Shown here: in pieces, positions 34,954-43,250 of the stretch
How positions within the stretch are numbered: the stretch's first letter is position 1
Layout: each line of letters begins with the position of its first letter
Source of the DNA: Tildeniella torsiva UHER 1998/13D
GTDB lineage: Bacteria; Cyanobacteriota; Cyanobacteriia; Phormidesmidales; Phormidesmidaceae
Assembly: GCA_019358835.1 (NCBI GenBank)
Contig: JAHHIH010000009.1
Span: 124,001-188,000 of the forward strand
Length of the DNA: 64,000 nucleotides
Reading direction: 5' to 3'
Position numbers and translations under genes: made by a program
The notes under the pieces: generated by a model
What the model was told of the DNA's origin: nothing
The model's database searches: none
What the model saw: only the letters and a program-made list of their open reading frames with translations

Positions 34954-36018
34954 CTAGGGCAAGGGCTGTACCCGCTGGGGTGGCCAGTAGATTTTGTAGG
35001 CATTGCCCACTACGTGAGCTCGGGGCAAGAATCCCCACACGTGGGAATCTCGACTGTTGTTGCGATTGTCTCCAAGGACAAACAGGTGGTCAGTGGGCAC
35101 TGTTTGCGGCCCCCACTGGTATTGGATAGGCTCGCTCAACGGGGACTCGACTAGGCGGATGCCATCTAGCCACACCTGGCCGCTGCGTATTTCTACCTGC
35201 TGGCCGGCTAGGGCGATGACTCGCTTCACCATCAGATTCTTGAGTTCTCCAGCTTGTTCGATTGGAGTGCGCTCTGGATTGGAAAAGACAATGATGTCGC
35301 CTGCTGCTAAGAGATGCGTTAACGGGCGCGGGCGGACGAAGATGCGATCGCGCACCTCCAGCGTAGGCAGCATTGACTCGCTGGGCACAATGCACTGCAC
35401 TACCTGGTTATAAACCACAAAGGGTATGGAACTGACCGCCAACCTAGTGGCCATTACTGCCACTAGGAGGCCCGCCAATAGCCGCCACTGCCGCCGCCGG
35501 GCCGGAGCTGAGCGGTAGGCCAGCCCACAGGCCACTGCCCAGATAATGGGCGGAATTGGCAACAGCATCGGATTGAAGTTGGCTAGGTAAGCGGTGAGGA
35601 TGCCCAAGATCAGCAGTACACCCGCAATGGTGGCCTTTTGCAAAAAGAGGTGCCCTAGCCCCGGCAATATCTGGGAAAGAAATACTGGATACCAAGGATC
35701 GCTGGATTGGTAGCGCAGCGGGCTAAACTCGTCGAGGGTTACGCCCTGCTTCGCAACATGGTGGCTATCCCACAAATTGAATATATATAGACTAAGCAGT
35801 GGGATAAGGGCCATTAGCCCTCGCAGAGTGTTACCCCTAGGGGCAAAGATCGACCAGAAGATAAAGGCGATGAGCCCCAGGTGAGCTGCGGCGATGGACA
35901 GACCACGGGCGATCGCACCATCGTAAATTTGCCCCACGCCAGGAAGTGCCGCCGACAGATTGACCGCCAGCCACGGACTTTTTCGTGGGCCTACCAGCAC
36001 CTTGGGGATTGCCTTCAT
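34954..36018 (-). CDS. lepB: Signal peptidase I with duplicated N-terminal membrane modules
   Basis: 354 residues. The C-terminal part (from about residue 200) is a type I signal peptidase: PSESMLPTLEVRD with the catalytic serine, a KRVIALAGQ box with the general-base lysine and the late GDNRNNSRDSHVWGF box. The first half carries two copies of a TM2-like module, ALPGVGQIYDGAIARG and ILPGLGHLFLQKATIAG, each followed by hydrophobic helices. That makes it far longer than minimal cyanobacterial LepB (about 200 residues). It cleaves signal peptides at the plasma or thylakoid membrane. It starts 9 bases after gatD, as the third gene of murT-gatD-lepB. Confidence 0.9.
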   Translation of the reverse strand: MKAIPKVLVGPRKSPWLAVNLSAALPGVGQIYDGAIARGLSIAAAHLGLIAFIFWSIFAPRGNTLRGLMALIPLLSLYIFNLWDSHHVAKQGVTLDEFSPLRYQSSDPWYPVFLSQILPGLGHLFLQKATIAGVLLILGILTAYLANFNPMLLPIPPIIWAVACGLAYRSAPARRRQWRLLAGLLVAVMATRLAVSSIPFVVYNQVVQCIVPSESMLPTLEVRDRIFVRPRPLTHLLAAGDIIVFSNPERTPIEQAGELKNLMVKRVIALAGQQVEIRSGQVWLDGIRLVESPLSEPIQYQWGPQTVPTDHLFVLGDNRNNSRDSHVWGFLPRAHVVGNAYKIYWPPQRVQPLP

Positions 36019-36027
36019 AGCTCAGGC

Positions 36028-36819
36028 TTAGCCATAGCGATGAATAACAGACTCGTGGGCAGCAAATTCCTCGGTGTCAGCCAGAGTGGGAAGGGTGAGG
36101 CTGGTGTCGGCATACTTGCGGCGTAGGGCTAACCCAATCAGATAGTCGGCAAAATGCGGATTTTTGGGCAGCAGCGACCCGTGCATATAGCTGCCGAACA
36201 CGTTTTTGTAGCGCGCACCCTCATACTCGGCGGTGGCATTGTTGCCAAACCCGGCGATGGTTTTAGCTAGGGGCTCTACGCGATCGCCTAGGTAGGTTTG
36301 CCCTGAGTGGTTTTCAAACCCCACCAGGGTTCGAGGAATGGCTCGGGGAGCCGCGTACATTGTCTGCATCTCGGCGTAGGTGGCAGGGGTGATTTCGACA
36401 ATTAGGTTGCCGATGCACCGCTGCTTGACGTCGGTGCCCGGTGCGCGGGTGTTGACGTTGATAATGCCCAAACCCTGAGTCTCTTCACCACTGCCCATGA
36501 GAAAGGTGTTGCCCATCAGCTGGTAGCCTCCGCAAACTCCCAGGAACAGTACCCCTGCTTCGGTATCGGCTCGAATAGCCTCGTACTTGAGCTGGTGGAA
36601 GTCGTTGACTACTGCCGCTTGGTCAGTGTCTTGGCCACCACCCATGAAGTAAAGATCGGTCTGGCCGCTTTGAGCCATCTCTCCCATTGTCAGGGCTTTC
36701 ACCGTGCAGTCAATGCCCATCCACTGGCAGCGGCGGCGCAGCACGATGAGATTGCCGGTGTCGCCATAGAGGTTGAGGTGGTCGGGGTAGAGGTGGGTAA
36801 TGGTTAGGGCGTAGGGCAT
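36028..36819 (-). CDS. gatD: Lipid II isoglutaminyl synthase, glutaminase subunit
   Basis: 263 residues, class I glutamine amidotransferase of the CobQ/GatD type. The nucleophile is in LGVCGGYQLMG. The FMGGGQDTDQAAV region and the start ITHLYPDHLNLYGDTGNLIV are characteristic of GatD. With MurT it converts the second-position D-glutamate of lipid II to D-isoglutamine, using ammonia from glutamine. It lies 71 bases after murT, and the spacer holds a dispersed hairpin repeat. It is followed by lepB. Confidence 0.92.
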   Translation of the reverse strand: MPYALTITHLYPDHLNLYGDTGNLIVLRRRCQWMGIDCTVKALTMGEMAQSGQTDLYFMGGGQDTDQAAVVNDFHQLKYEAIRADTEAGVLFLGVCGGYQLMGNTFLMGSGEETQGLGIINVNTRAPGTDVKQRCIGNLIVEITPATYAEMQTMYAAPRAIPRTLVGFENHSGQTYLGDRVEPLAKTIAGFGNNATAEYEGARYKNVFGSYMHGSLLPKNPHFADYLIGLALRRKYADTSLTLPTLADTEEFAAHESVIHRYG

Positions 36820-36836
36820 GGTGGATAGGTAGGGGG

Positions 36837-36871
36837 TGGATGGGTAGGGACAGACCCAGGTGTCTGCCCTA
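36837..36871. repeat. Dispersed hairpin repeat, copy 1
   Basis: TGGATGGGTAGGGACAGACC followed by CAGGTGTCTGCCCT forms a stem (AGGG-CAGAC / GTCTG-CCCT) with one bulged A. Similar copies lie near 38246 and 51823. It sits between murT and gatD and is probably a cyanobacterial REP-like element. Confidence 0.6.
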
Positions 36872-36890
36872 GAGGATGGGTTGGAGAGCG

Positions 36891-38207
36891 TTAGACCACA
36901 TCCAATGTTTTGCCCATGAGCTTGCGAAATTCGAGCATGGCGGTGTAGGTGGGCAGAACAAAGACTGTGTCTCCGGTATTGGCTTTGTCAAAAGATAAAT
37001 CGATCGCCTGGCGGATTGATTCGTCGGTGGGGATAGGACTGTGGGAGATATCCAAGGCATATTTGAGCCGCACTGCCATATCTTTGGCGCGAATGCCTGT
37101 ACAGAGAATCCAGTCAATATCGGCATGGTTGAGCCGTTCGAGTTCGCTATCCCACAGCCAAGAGACGTCTTTGCCGTCGGCGGTGTTGTCGTTGATAGCG
37201 AGAATGAGCTTAAGGGCGGGAATATTGCGCAGCAGCTCTAGGCTGAGGCTAAAGCTGGCAGGATTTTTTACCAGCAGCAGGCGATAGTTGACCTGTTTAT
37301 CGCCCTGCTGGCGGGTGAGGATTTCGCCCCGACCAAAGGCTGGTTTGAAGGTTTTGAGCCCGGCGATCGCAGTGGCTCCGTCTATACCTAGGAGGTTAGC
37401 GATCGCGATCGCAGTCAGGGCATTGTACACATGAAAGAACCCTGGCGATACCGTCTTGGCCTGGGGCAGGTTCACCCTCTCATCATTAATATGCCCTTGA
37501 ACTGAGAAATCGGTGGTTAGGTCTTCGTTGATGTGGATATTGGTTGCCTCTAGCCCCTGACTGCTGGGGTCGCGACGGTTGAGCTGGCCCTCGTAGGGCA
37601 GAAATTTGGCGTACTCTGGGGCGAGAGACATATAGTAGGTGGCGTTTCCCATCCCCTGGGTAAGGCGAGCGGTGCGGGGATCGTCGCCATTGACGACTAC
37701 GGCGGCGGTGGGGCACTGGGCGATGCCGTCGCGAATCAGCTTTTCGGTGCGATCGATTTCGCCGTAGGCATCGAGCTGGTCGCGATAGAGGTTGGTAACG
37801 GCAATAATATTGGGTTTGAGCAACCTGGCGATGCGGGGCAGGGTGGCCTCTTCGACTTCGAGCACCGCATGGGTGAAATCTAGGCGGCCAACGGCGTTGC
37901 TCTGCTTAAGGAGTTCTGACAAAATGCCCTGGCTGAGGTTGGCCCCGGCCTTGTTGCGCAGTACCTTGGCCCTCGGCACTTGGTCAAACACGGCGCTGAG
38001 CATGGTCTGGCTGGTGGTTTTGCCGTTGGTGCCAGTAATGGCCACCACGACTGGAATTTGGCTGACTAAGGCCTCTAGCACAAAGGGGAAGTAGCGTCCG
38101 ACTAGGTAGCCTGGCAGCGCGGTACCCGACCCCCGCCCCGACACCCGTAGGGCTAGGGTCAGCAGCTTGGCAAACGCGACAATAGGAAGCAGCAGCAGTT
38201 GGTTCAT
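36891..38207 (-). CDS. murT: Lipid II isoglutaminyl synthase, Mur-ligase subunit
   Basis: 438 residues from the ATG at 38207 (MNQLLLLPIVAFAKL). The reading frame is open further upstream but shows no family similarity there. The Mur-ligase ATP site VVAITGTNGKTTSQTML is intact. The middle contains NIIAVTNLYRDQLDAYGEID and the C-terminal DUF1727 region has NDNTADGKDVSWLWD. MurT binds ATP and lipid II; GatD supplies ammonia. Together they amidate D-Glu of peptidoglycan. Classical MurT has a four-Cys zinc loop in the middle domain, which I do not see here. It is the first gene of a murT-gatD-lepB operon. Confidence 0.93.
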   Translation of the reverse strand: MNQLLLLPIVAFAKLLTLALRVSGRGSGTALPGYLVGRYFPFVLEALVSQIPVVVAITGTNGKTTSQTMLSAVFDQVPRAKVLRNKAGANLSQGILSELLKQSNAVGRLDFTHAVLEVEEATLPRIARLLKPNIIAVTNLYRDQLDAYGEIDRTEKLIRDGIAQCPTAAVVVNGDDPRTARLTQGMGNATYYMSLAPEYAKFLPYEGQLNRRDPSSQGLEATNIHINEDLTTDFSVQGHINDERVNLPQAKTVSPGFFHVYNALTAIAIANLLGIDGATAIAGLKTFKPAFGRGEILTRQQGDKQVNYRLLLVKNPASFSLSLELLRNIPALKLILAINDNTADGKDVSWLWDSELERLNHADIDWILCTGIRAKDMAVRLKYALDISHSPIPTDESIRQAIDLSFDKANTGDTVFVLPTYTAMLEFRKLMGKTLDVV

Positions 38208-38245
38208 GGCCGGGCTAGGCAGATCATGAGGGAAAGGGTAGCAGA

Positions 38246-38271
38246 GTGTAGGGACAGACCCATGAGTTTGC
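38246..38271. repeat. Dispersed hairpin repeat, partial copy
   Basis: GTGTAGGGACAGACCCATG followed by AGTTTGCC matches the left half of the repeat at 36837 and 51823 but has lost the matching right arm. It lies in the murT leader. A separate perfect hairpin (AGACGCA / TGCGTCT, 38301-38318) follows. Confidence 0.45.
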
Positions 38272-38349
38272 CACAAGTTTTTTGAGTTGAGGGGATGGAG
38301 AGACGCATTTTTGCGTCTTGGAAGAAACACACGAGATTGAGGGGAATTT

Positions 38350-39150
38350 GTGGACAATCGGGGGACAGTCCTATGGGTGATTGGGGGAACGGGGGAGGCG
38401 GTGGAGTTGGCCGCTGCCTTGGCAGCGGAGCAAATTCCCTGTTTGGTCACGGTGACCACGGCAGCTGCGCGGCATGCCTATAAAGAGAGTACTTATCTAA
38501 AGGTTCTAGTTGGGGGACTGGATGAAGCATTGCTGGGGGAGTTTATGCGGGCTCAGCACATTGGGGCGGTGCTAGATGTGTCGCATCCGTTTGCGGTGGA
38601 GATTTCACAGGGGGCGATCGCCGCTGCCCAGATCCTCAACCTCCCATACTGGCGCTACGAACGTCCTGCTCTAGAAAAAGCCTCTTCTAACGGGCGCATT
38701 CACTATATAGATGACCTCCAGGTAGTGCTCACCCCTGAGATTCTGCTAGAACAGCGCACATTGCTCACCCTCGGCTATCGCTGGCTGCACCATTTCACCC
38801 CCTGGCAGACTCAGGCTACCCTGTTCGCCCGCATCTTGCCCTCGCTGGTAGCGCTGGACGCTGCCTTAGCCGCAGGCTTTACCCCCGATCGTCTGATCGC
38901 CCTACGTCCTCCCATTGCTGCCGAGCTAGAACGCGCCCTCTGGCAGCAGTGGGGTATCACTCAGGTCATTACCAAAGCCTCTGGCGCTCCTGGGGGAGAA
39001 GATACCAAGCGGGCGGCGGCTGAACAGCTAGATATTGCTCTGTTTATTTTGAATCGGCCCCAGCTCGATTACCCGGTGGTCTGCCTTAGCCAGGAGGAGG
39101 CTTTGGCGCTTTGCCGGGGGTGGTGGCGATCGCGCCCCAGCCACGAATAA
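38350..39150 (+). CDS. cobK: Precorrin-6A reductase
   Basis: 266 residues from a GTG start. It begins VLWVIGGTGEAVELAAAL, a dinucleotide-binding glycine motif, and continues VLDVSHPFAVEISQGAIAAA, a hallmark of CobK/CbiJ. The C-terminal TKASGAPGGEDTKRAAAEQL is also characteristic. It reduces precorrin-6A (or cobalt-precorrin-6A) with NADPH in the corrin pathway of B12 (pseudocobalamin in cyanobacteria). No other cob gene is nearby. It is divergent from murT. Confidence 0.92.
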   Translation: MDNRGTVLWVIGGTGEAVELAAALAAEQIPCLVTVTTAAARHAYKESTYLKVLVGGLDEALLGEFMRAQHIGAVLDVSHPFAVEISQGAIAAAQILNLPYWRYERPALEKASSNGRIHYIDDLQVVLTPEILLEQRTLLTLGYRWLHHFTPWQTQATLFARILPSLVALDAALAAGFTPDRLIALRPPIAAELERALWQQWGITQVITKASGAPGGEDTKRAAAEQLDIALFILNRPQLDYPVVCLSQEEALALCRGWWRSRPSHE

Positions 39151-39434
39151 AATCTGCGGACTTATCTCCCACGCCTCACAGATTATCTCCTCCCGCAGAG
39201 GTAGTGAAGTCCGTTCGGGAATGCTATCCTTGGCCTTCAATTTGTGCGCTACTATGGGCTATCCCCGGTTGCTGCTCATCGGGATCGCCTTGGCAAAAGT
39301 TGCTGTATATCGCCAAAAATAGGGATTTTCTACGCTCAAGCCCAAAGATGTGCGCCAAATTTTCAGTTAGCTCCTATATTTAGTTGGTCGTTTCGCTCGC
39401 TAAGTCTCACGAGAGCATTGTGCACAGGTCGTCC

Positions 39435-40889
39435 ATGACAGCTTTTCCCATGCCATCCGGGCCATCATCCTCCTTTGAAAGCGCTAGCAGTAGCGCTCTA
39501 CCCGATACCCCACCTGTGTTTGCCCTCAAGGAACTGGTGGCTCGGCTGCAGCGTGAGCAGTACAAAATTCAAGATTTGCTCAGTTCGCTGGGGTTCGCCC
39601 TCCGCAGCCTCAACAACCTGAATCAGTTCCTTGAGCTGATTCCAATGATTGCCAGCCGGGTAACCGACGCCAGCGGCGGTGCTCTGGTGCTATTCCGAGC
39701 CGATGGGCAGGTTCGCCTAGAGCGACTGCACTGCCAGAGCGAAGACCAATGCCAGAATGTGCGATCGGCCCTGGAAGCGGCTACCCGTCAAGTGACCGCC
39801 AGCTTCAAAGCTGCCCCCGAGAGCAGCATGATGTCGATGGCGCGCAACGCCATGCTGGCCCTCGATCGCCAGGTTAACCGCTACCTGGGCGACGAGTTTC
39901 AGCTGTTTGGCACCGCCATTATTGTGCAAAACGTGGAGCGGGGAAGGCTCTACGTGTTTAGCCGCGACCCCGACTACGCCTGGACGGAGACCCGTCAGAA
40001 GCTGGTGCGACTGGTGGCTGACCAGACCTCGGTGGCGATCGAAAACAACGAGTTGACGGCGGCGGTGCGCAAAAAAGAGCGCCTCGATCGCGAACTCGAA
40101 ATTGGTGCCGAAATTCAGCTGCAACTGTTGCCCCGCGAGTGCCCTGCTATCAAAGGGATGGATTTGGCAGCGAAGTGCCGCACCGCTCACAAGGTGGGTG
40201 GTGACTACTACGACTTTATCCCTACCACCTTTGACCAGCTGCGCCAGACCGGCTCCCAGCAGACGGCGGCGGCTCCATGGAGCTTTGCTATTGGGGATGT
40301 GATGGGCAAAGGGGTGCCCGCCGGGCTAATCATGACCATGATGCGGGGCATGCTGCGAACGGAGGTGCTCAACGGCCACTCCCCGGCCCGCATTTTGCAA
40401 GACTTAAACTTCGTCATGCACAGCGATCTCGAAAGCTCGAACCGCTTTGTGACGCTGTTTTATGCCGAGTACAACCCTAAAACTCGTCGCCTAGCCTACG
40501 GCAACGCCGCCCACAATCCGCCACTGCTGTGGCAGGCCGCCACTAACACCATCACCCGACTTGATACTCCTGGCATGCTGCTGGGGCTAGATATGAACAC
40601 CGAGTACTGCGAGGCCGAGGTGGAGCTTCAGCCGGGCGACACGGTGGTGTTTTACACCGATGGGTTTACCGAGGCGGCCAACCCTCGCGGTGAGCGCTTT
40701 GAGGAAGAGAACCTGGAGCGGGCACTCCAGTGGGCCTGCCGCAACTGCACGTCAGCCGAGGCGATTTTAGACTACACCTTTGACCTGCTCGATCGCTTTA
40801 TTGGCGGCGATCGCAGCAACGACGACGACATGACCCTGGTGGTGATGCGGGTAAAACCAGAGCTTCAGCTCAACCTGTTTGATAACTAG
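39435..40889 (+). CDS. SpoIIE-family PP2C phosphatase with GAF domain
   Basis: 484 residues from the ATG at 39435. An N-terminal Ser/Pro-rich stretch and a coiled-coil-like helix (LKELVARLQREQYKIQDLL) lead to a GAF domain (about 75-220). The C-terminal SpoIIE/PP2C domain has the metal motifs KVGGDYYDFI and IGDVMGKGVPAGL and the final DDMTLVVMR. It probably dephosphorylates an anti-sigma antagonist or similar STAS protein in an RsbU-like switch, with the input read by the GAF domain. No antagonist gene is adjacent. The frame is open to a TTG at 39384; similarity begins later. The 284-base upstream gap shows no gene. Confidence 0.9.
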   Translation: MTAFPMPSGPSSSFESASSSALPDTPPVFALKELVARLQREQYKIQDLLSSLGFALRSLNNLNQFLELIPMIASRVTDASGGALVLFRADGQVRLERLHCQSEDQCQNVRSALEAATRQVTASFKAAPESSMMSMARNAMLALDRQVNRYLGDEFQLFGTAIIVQNVERGRLYVFSRDPDYAWTETRQKLVRLVADQTSVAIENNELTAAVRKKERLDRELEIGAEIQLQLLPRECPAIKGMDLAAKCRTAHKVGGDYYDFIPTTFDQLRQTGSQQTAAAPWSFAIGDVMGKGVPAGLIMTMMRGMLRTEVLNGHSPARILQDLNFVMHSDLESSNRFVTLFYAEYNPKTRRLAYGNAAHNPPLLWQAATNTITRLDTPGMLLGLDMNTEYCEAEVELQPGDTVVFYTDGFTEAANPRGERFEEENLERALQWACRNCTSAEAILDYTFDLLDRFIGGDRSNDDDMTLVVMRVKPELQLNLFDN

Positions 40890-40978
40890 CGAGTTCCCAA
40901 ATTCTCGACCTAGATGCTCGGCCCAAATTCTTGGGCGGACGGCGCTAGACTTGAGGTATCAGCCTCAGTAATTGCGCC

Positions 40979-41575
40979 ATGTTCCCATCCCCACGTTGGT
41001 CATCTTTGAGACGAGGCGTTGCGCTGGCCGGTGCCGGTCTACTAACCCTAGGGTCTACCTGGGGATTTTTAGCGCCAGCCTCCGCCCCGGCCATTCAGTA
41101 TTCTGATGGCACCGTTGGTTTTTCGTACCCGCCGCGCCTGACCGAAAGCTACGCCACCCGCAATCTGGTCAGCGAAAGCAACGTCACCTACTACCTCACC
41201 TTTGATTTTCCTGAGGCGGCGGTTGAATCCCTCGACCGGGTGGTGATTCGCCTGAATGAAGGGTATGACCCAATTTTTCGCTATCGGCTAGAGGCCACCG
41301 AAGCCTTTGCCAATACCTCGGAGGGTCGGGTACGTTTGCCCCTCGGCGAACTCACCCAAGACCAGGACGCCCGCGAATTGACGATTTCCTTTGACCCACC
41401 CGCTGAACCTGGGGTCCCGATCACCTTGGCCCTGCGGCCCGTGCGGAATCCTCGTTTTGGCGGGGTTTACCTGTTTGGGGCGACGGCTTACCCGGTGGGC
41501 GAAACGGTGGATTCCACCTTTATGGGTTACGCCCGGTTGTCGTTTTATGAAAGGGATCGCGATCGCTGGCCTTAG
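40979..41575 (+). CDS. Exported DUF2808 protein
   Basis: 198 residues. A basic N-terminus and hydrophobic segment (GVALAGAGLLTLGSTWGFLA) form a signal peptide. The mature part has YYLTFDFPEAAVESLDRVVI and VPITLALRPVRNPRFGGVYL, conserved in the cyanobacterial DUF2808 family. It is periplasmic or lumenal and its function is unknown. The 2H phosphoesterase gene follows on the same strand after 28 bases. Confidence 0.85.
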   Translation: MFPSPRWSSLRRGVALAGAGLLTLGSTWGFLAPASAPAIQYSDGTVGFSYPPRLTESYATRNLVSESNVTYYLTFDFPEAAVESLDRVVIRLNEGYDPIFRYRLEATEAFANTSEGRVRLPLGELTQDQDARELTISFDPPAEPGVPITLALRPVRNPRFGGVYLFGATAYPVGETVDSTFMGYARLSFYERDRDRWP

Positions 41576-41603
41576 CTCAAACTCCCATCGCTAAGGTTTG
41601 CCT

Positions 41604-42197
41604 ATGGCCAGTCCATCGCCAGAGTCGGCTAGATTTTTTGTGGCCCTACTGCCGCCCCAGCCGGTGCAGGACGCCATCACCGCCATCAAGCAAGAAATTG
41701 AGCAGCGCTTTGGCAGCAGGGCCGCTCTTAGATCTCCGCCTCACATCACCCTACAGCCACCTTTTGTGTGGCATCTAGATCGGCTGGATGAGCTACAGTG
41801 CCACCTGCATAGATTTGCCCGTCAGCAGCGGCCTATTCCTGTTGTTCTAGAAGGGTTTAGCGCGTTTCCGCCGCGAGTGATTTATGTCGATGTGCGCCAG
41901 ACGGCAGCGGTGATGGCCGTTCAACCTGCCTTAATCGCCTATCTAGAAACTCACTGCGGGCTGCGGGAGGGCTATCGAGAACCTGGCTCCAACCGTCGCG
42001 CCCCTTGGCCCTTTACGCCCCATGTCACCGTGGGCTTTCGTGACCTCAGTCCCGAGGTCTTTTACCAGGCCTGGGAGGAGTTTGAGCACCGCCCTTTCTC
42101 GGCAGATTTTGAGGTGTCCACTCTGACCTTGCTCCGCCACGACGGGCAAAAATGGCAAGTTTTCTCTGAGCTGCCGCTGGGTACTCCAAAGGCTTGA
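41604..42197 (+). CDS. 2'-5' RNA ligase/2H phosphoesterase family protein
   Basis: 197 residues. Two HxTx motifs are present: PPHITLQPPF near residue 45 and TPHVTVGF near residue 140, which define the two-histidine phosphoesterase fold (ThpR/LigT). Members hydrolyse cyclic phosphodiesters or act on RNA ends. The in-vivo substrate is unknown. A TTG two codons upstream is an alternative start. Confidence 0.88.
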   Translation: MASPSPESARFFVALLPPQPVQDAITAIKQEIEQRFGSRAALRSPPHITLQPPFVWHLDRLDELQCHLHRFARQQRPIPVVLEGFSAFPPRVIYVDVRQTAAVMAVQPALIAYLETHCGLREGYREPGSNRRAPWPFTPHVTVGFRDLSPEVFYQAWEEFEHRPFSADFEVSTLTLLRHDGQKWQVFSELPLGTPKA

Positions 42198-42248
42198 TTT
42201 ACTGGGCATTCGGGATTGTGTAGAAGCTTATACCGAATAGAGATTCCC

Positions 42249-42280
42249 TTGACATTAGGCAAAACCGTAGCTTACTATAC
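42249..42280 (+). promoter_or_regulatory. gifB promoter with overlapping NtcA box
   Basis: TTGACA (42249-42254), an 18-base spacer, and TACTAT (42273-42278) form a good sigma-70 promoter. GTA-N8-TAC (42267-42280), the NtcA consensus, covers the -10 element. That placement fits repression by NtcA, as is known for gif genes: high when nitrogen is ample, off under nitrogen limitation. Confidence 0.8.
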
Positions 42281-42295
42281 AGAAGTAATCAGAAA

Positions 42296-42369
42296 TTCGT
42301 TCATCTCGCCTTTTCGATGCCGACTAGAGCGAGACGGAAGTAGGGGTTAATAGCCCCCGAAGGAACGCG
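42296..42369 (+). ncRNA. Glutamine riboswitch (glnA RNA motif)
   Basis: P1 pairs CGTTC (42298-42302) with GAACG (42363-42367). P2 pairs TCTCGC (42304-42309) with GCGAGA (42329-42334). P3 pairs GGGG with CCCC (42343-42357). The conserved cores GACGGAAGTAGG (42333-42344) and CGAAGGAACG (42358-42367) match the glnA RNA motif, which binds glutamine. It lies in the 5' leader of gifB, 45 bases before the ATG. Glutamine-induced activation of gifB by this riboswitch class is established in Synechocystis. Confidence 0.88.
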
Positions 42370-42413
42370 CCCCAATGTTCTGATCAAACCCTTGATCTTT
42401 TGGAGGCGACCCC

Positions 42414-42881
42414 ATGAAACTCACCTATCGCGGCGTAAGCTACGACTACACCCCCCCCGTTGTGGAATCCAACCTAACCGATGAGGTTGGCAAGTTCCGT
42501 GGCGTAGATATTCGATTCCGCACCGTTAAGAAAGCGGCTGTGCAGCAGCCCACCCTAGACTTGGTCTATCGCGGTGTGGCTTACCAGTCTGGCACCCCTG
42601 AGGTTGCCCCTGTGGTTGAGGTTGCACCTGTCGCTGCGATCGCATCGACAGCAACAGCAGCCCCCGCCGTAGCAACCGCCTTGAGCACCGAAGACAAAGC
42701 CCGCATGAGCATGATGAACCGTCATCGCTCCGTGAAGCAGCGTCAGCAATCGATGCTGGCCCGTCTGGCCACCGAAGCCGGTCTGCCCGCCGAAGCCGCC
42801 CACTACTGGAACCACATCCAGGGCAAGGTACACCCCAGCTTCTGGGCGACCTACAGCCGCAGTGGTGCCGCCGCTAGCTAA
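42414..42881 (+). CDS. gifB: Glutamine synthetase inactivating factor IF17-type, DUF4278-fused
   Basis: 155 residues, preceded by TGGAGGCGA as ribosome-binding site. Residues 1-60 carry DUF4278 with two YRGVxY motifs (LTYRGVSYDY, LVYRGVAYQS). An Ala/Val/Pro linker follows. Residues 92-155 closely resemble the 65-residue IF7/IF17 inhibitor (MMNRHRSVKQRQQSMLARLA, then YWNHIQGKVHPSFWATYSRS), rich in the basic residues that bind glutamine synthetase. It blocks GS when nitrogen is plentiful. Control by an NtcA box and a glutamine riboswitch upstream fits this role exactly. A strong terminator follows. Confidence 0.9.
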   Translation: MKLTYRGVSYDYTPPVVESNLTDEVGKFRGVDIRFRTVKKAAVQQPTLDLVYRGVAYQSGTPEVAPVVEVAPVAAIASTATAAPAVATALSTEDKARMSMMNRHRSVKQRQQSMLARLATEAGLPAEAAHYWNHIQGKVHPSFWATYSRSGAAAS

Positions 42882-42900
42882 GCTCCTCACCTGTTGAATG

Positions 42901-42940
42901 AACAGCCCCTGCCAGATGTTGCTGGCGGGGGCTGTTTTGT
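42901..42940 (+). terminator. Rho-independent terminator of gifB
   Basis: AACAGCCCCTGCCAG (42901-42915) pairs with CTGGCGGGGGCTGTT (42922-42936) with one G-U position, then TTTTG. It lies 20 bases after the gifB stop. The following stretch to 43250 shows no gene. Confidence 0.88.
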
Positions 42941-43250
42941 TGGCCGCCGCCGCAGGAAACCGTTCTTTGGGGCAATCTGACCGTCGGTGTCTCCTACGGC
43001 GGCACTCTAAACCCGTTTGGTTATCTCAGCGCAGTCGCTTGGGCAGGATGAATTGCCGATCAGAATTGGGAAAAATAGTTTGACCCCTGCTGGTATAGCG
43101 GTAGTGATACAGACAGAAGGTCGCCCCAGCCCTAGATTAGTGGTTAAACCTCTGAGATGACGTTTGTACTTAGGAATTTTTTGTTGCCCCGCGTTTCCTA
43201 GGCCCTTGGTGTGGTAAAACCTGCACGCATAGGGGGCTCCAGTTTCCCTG

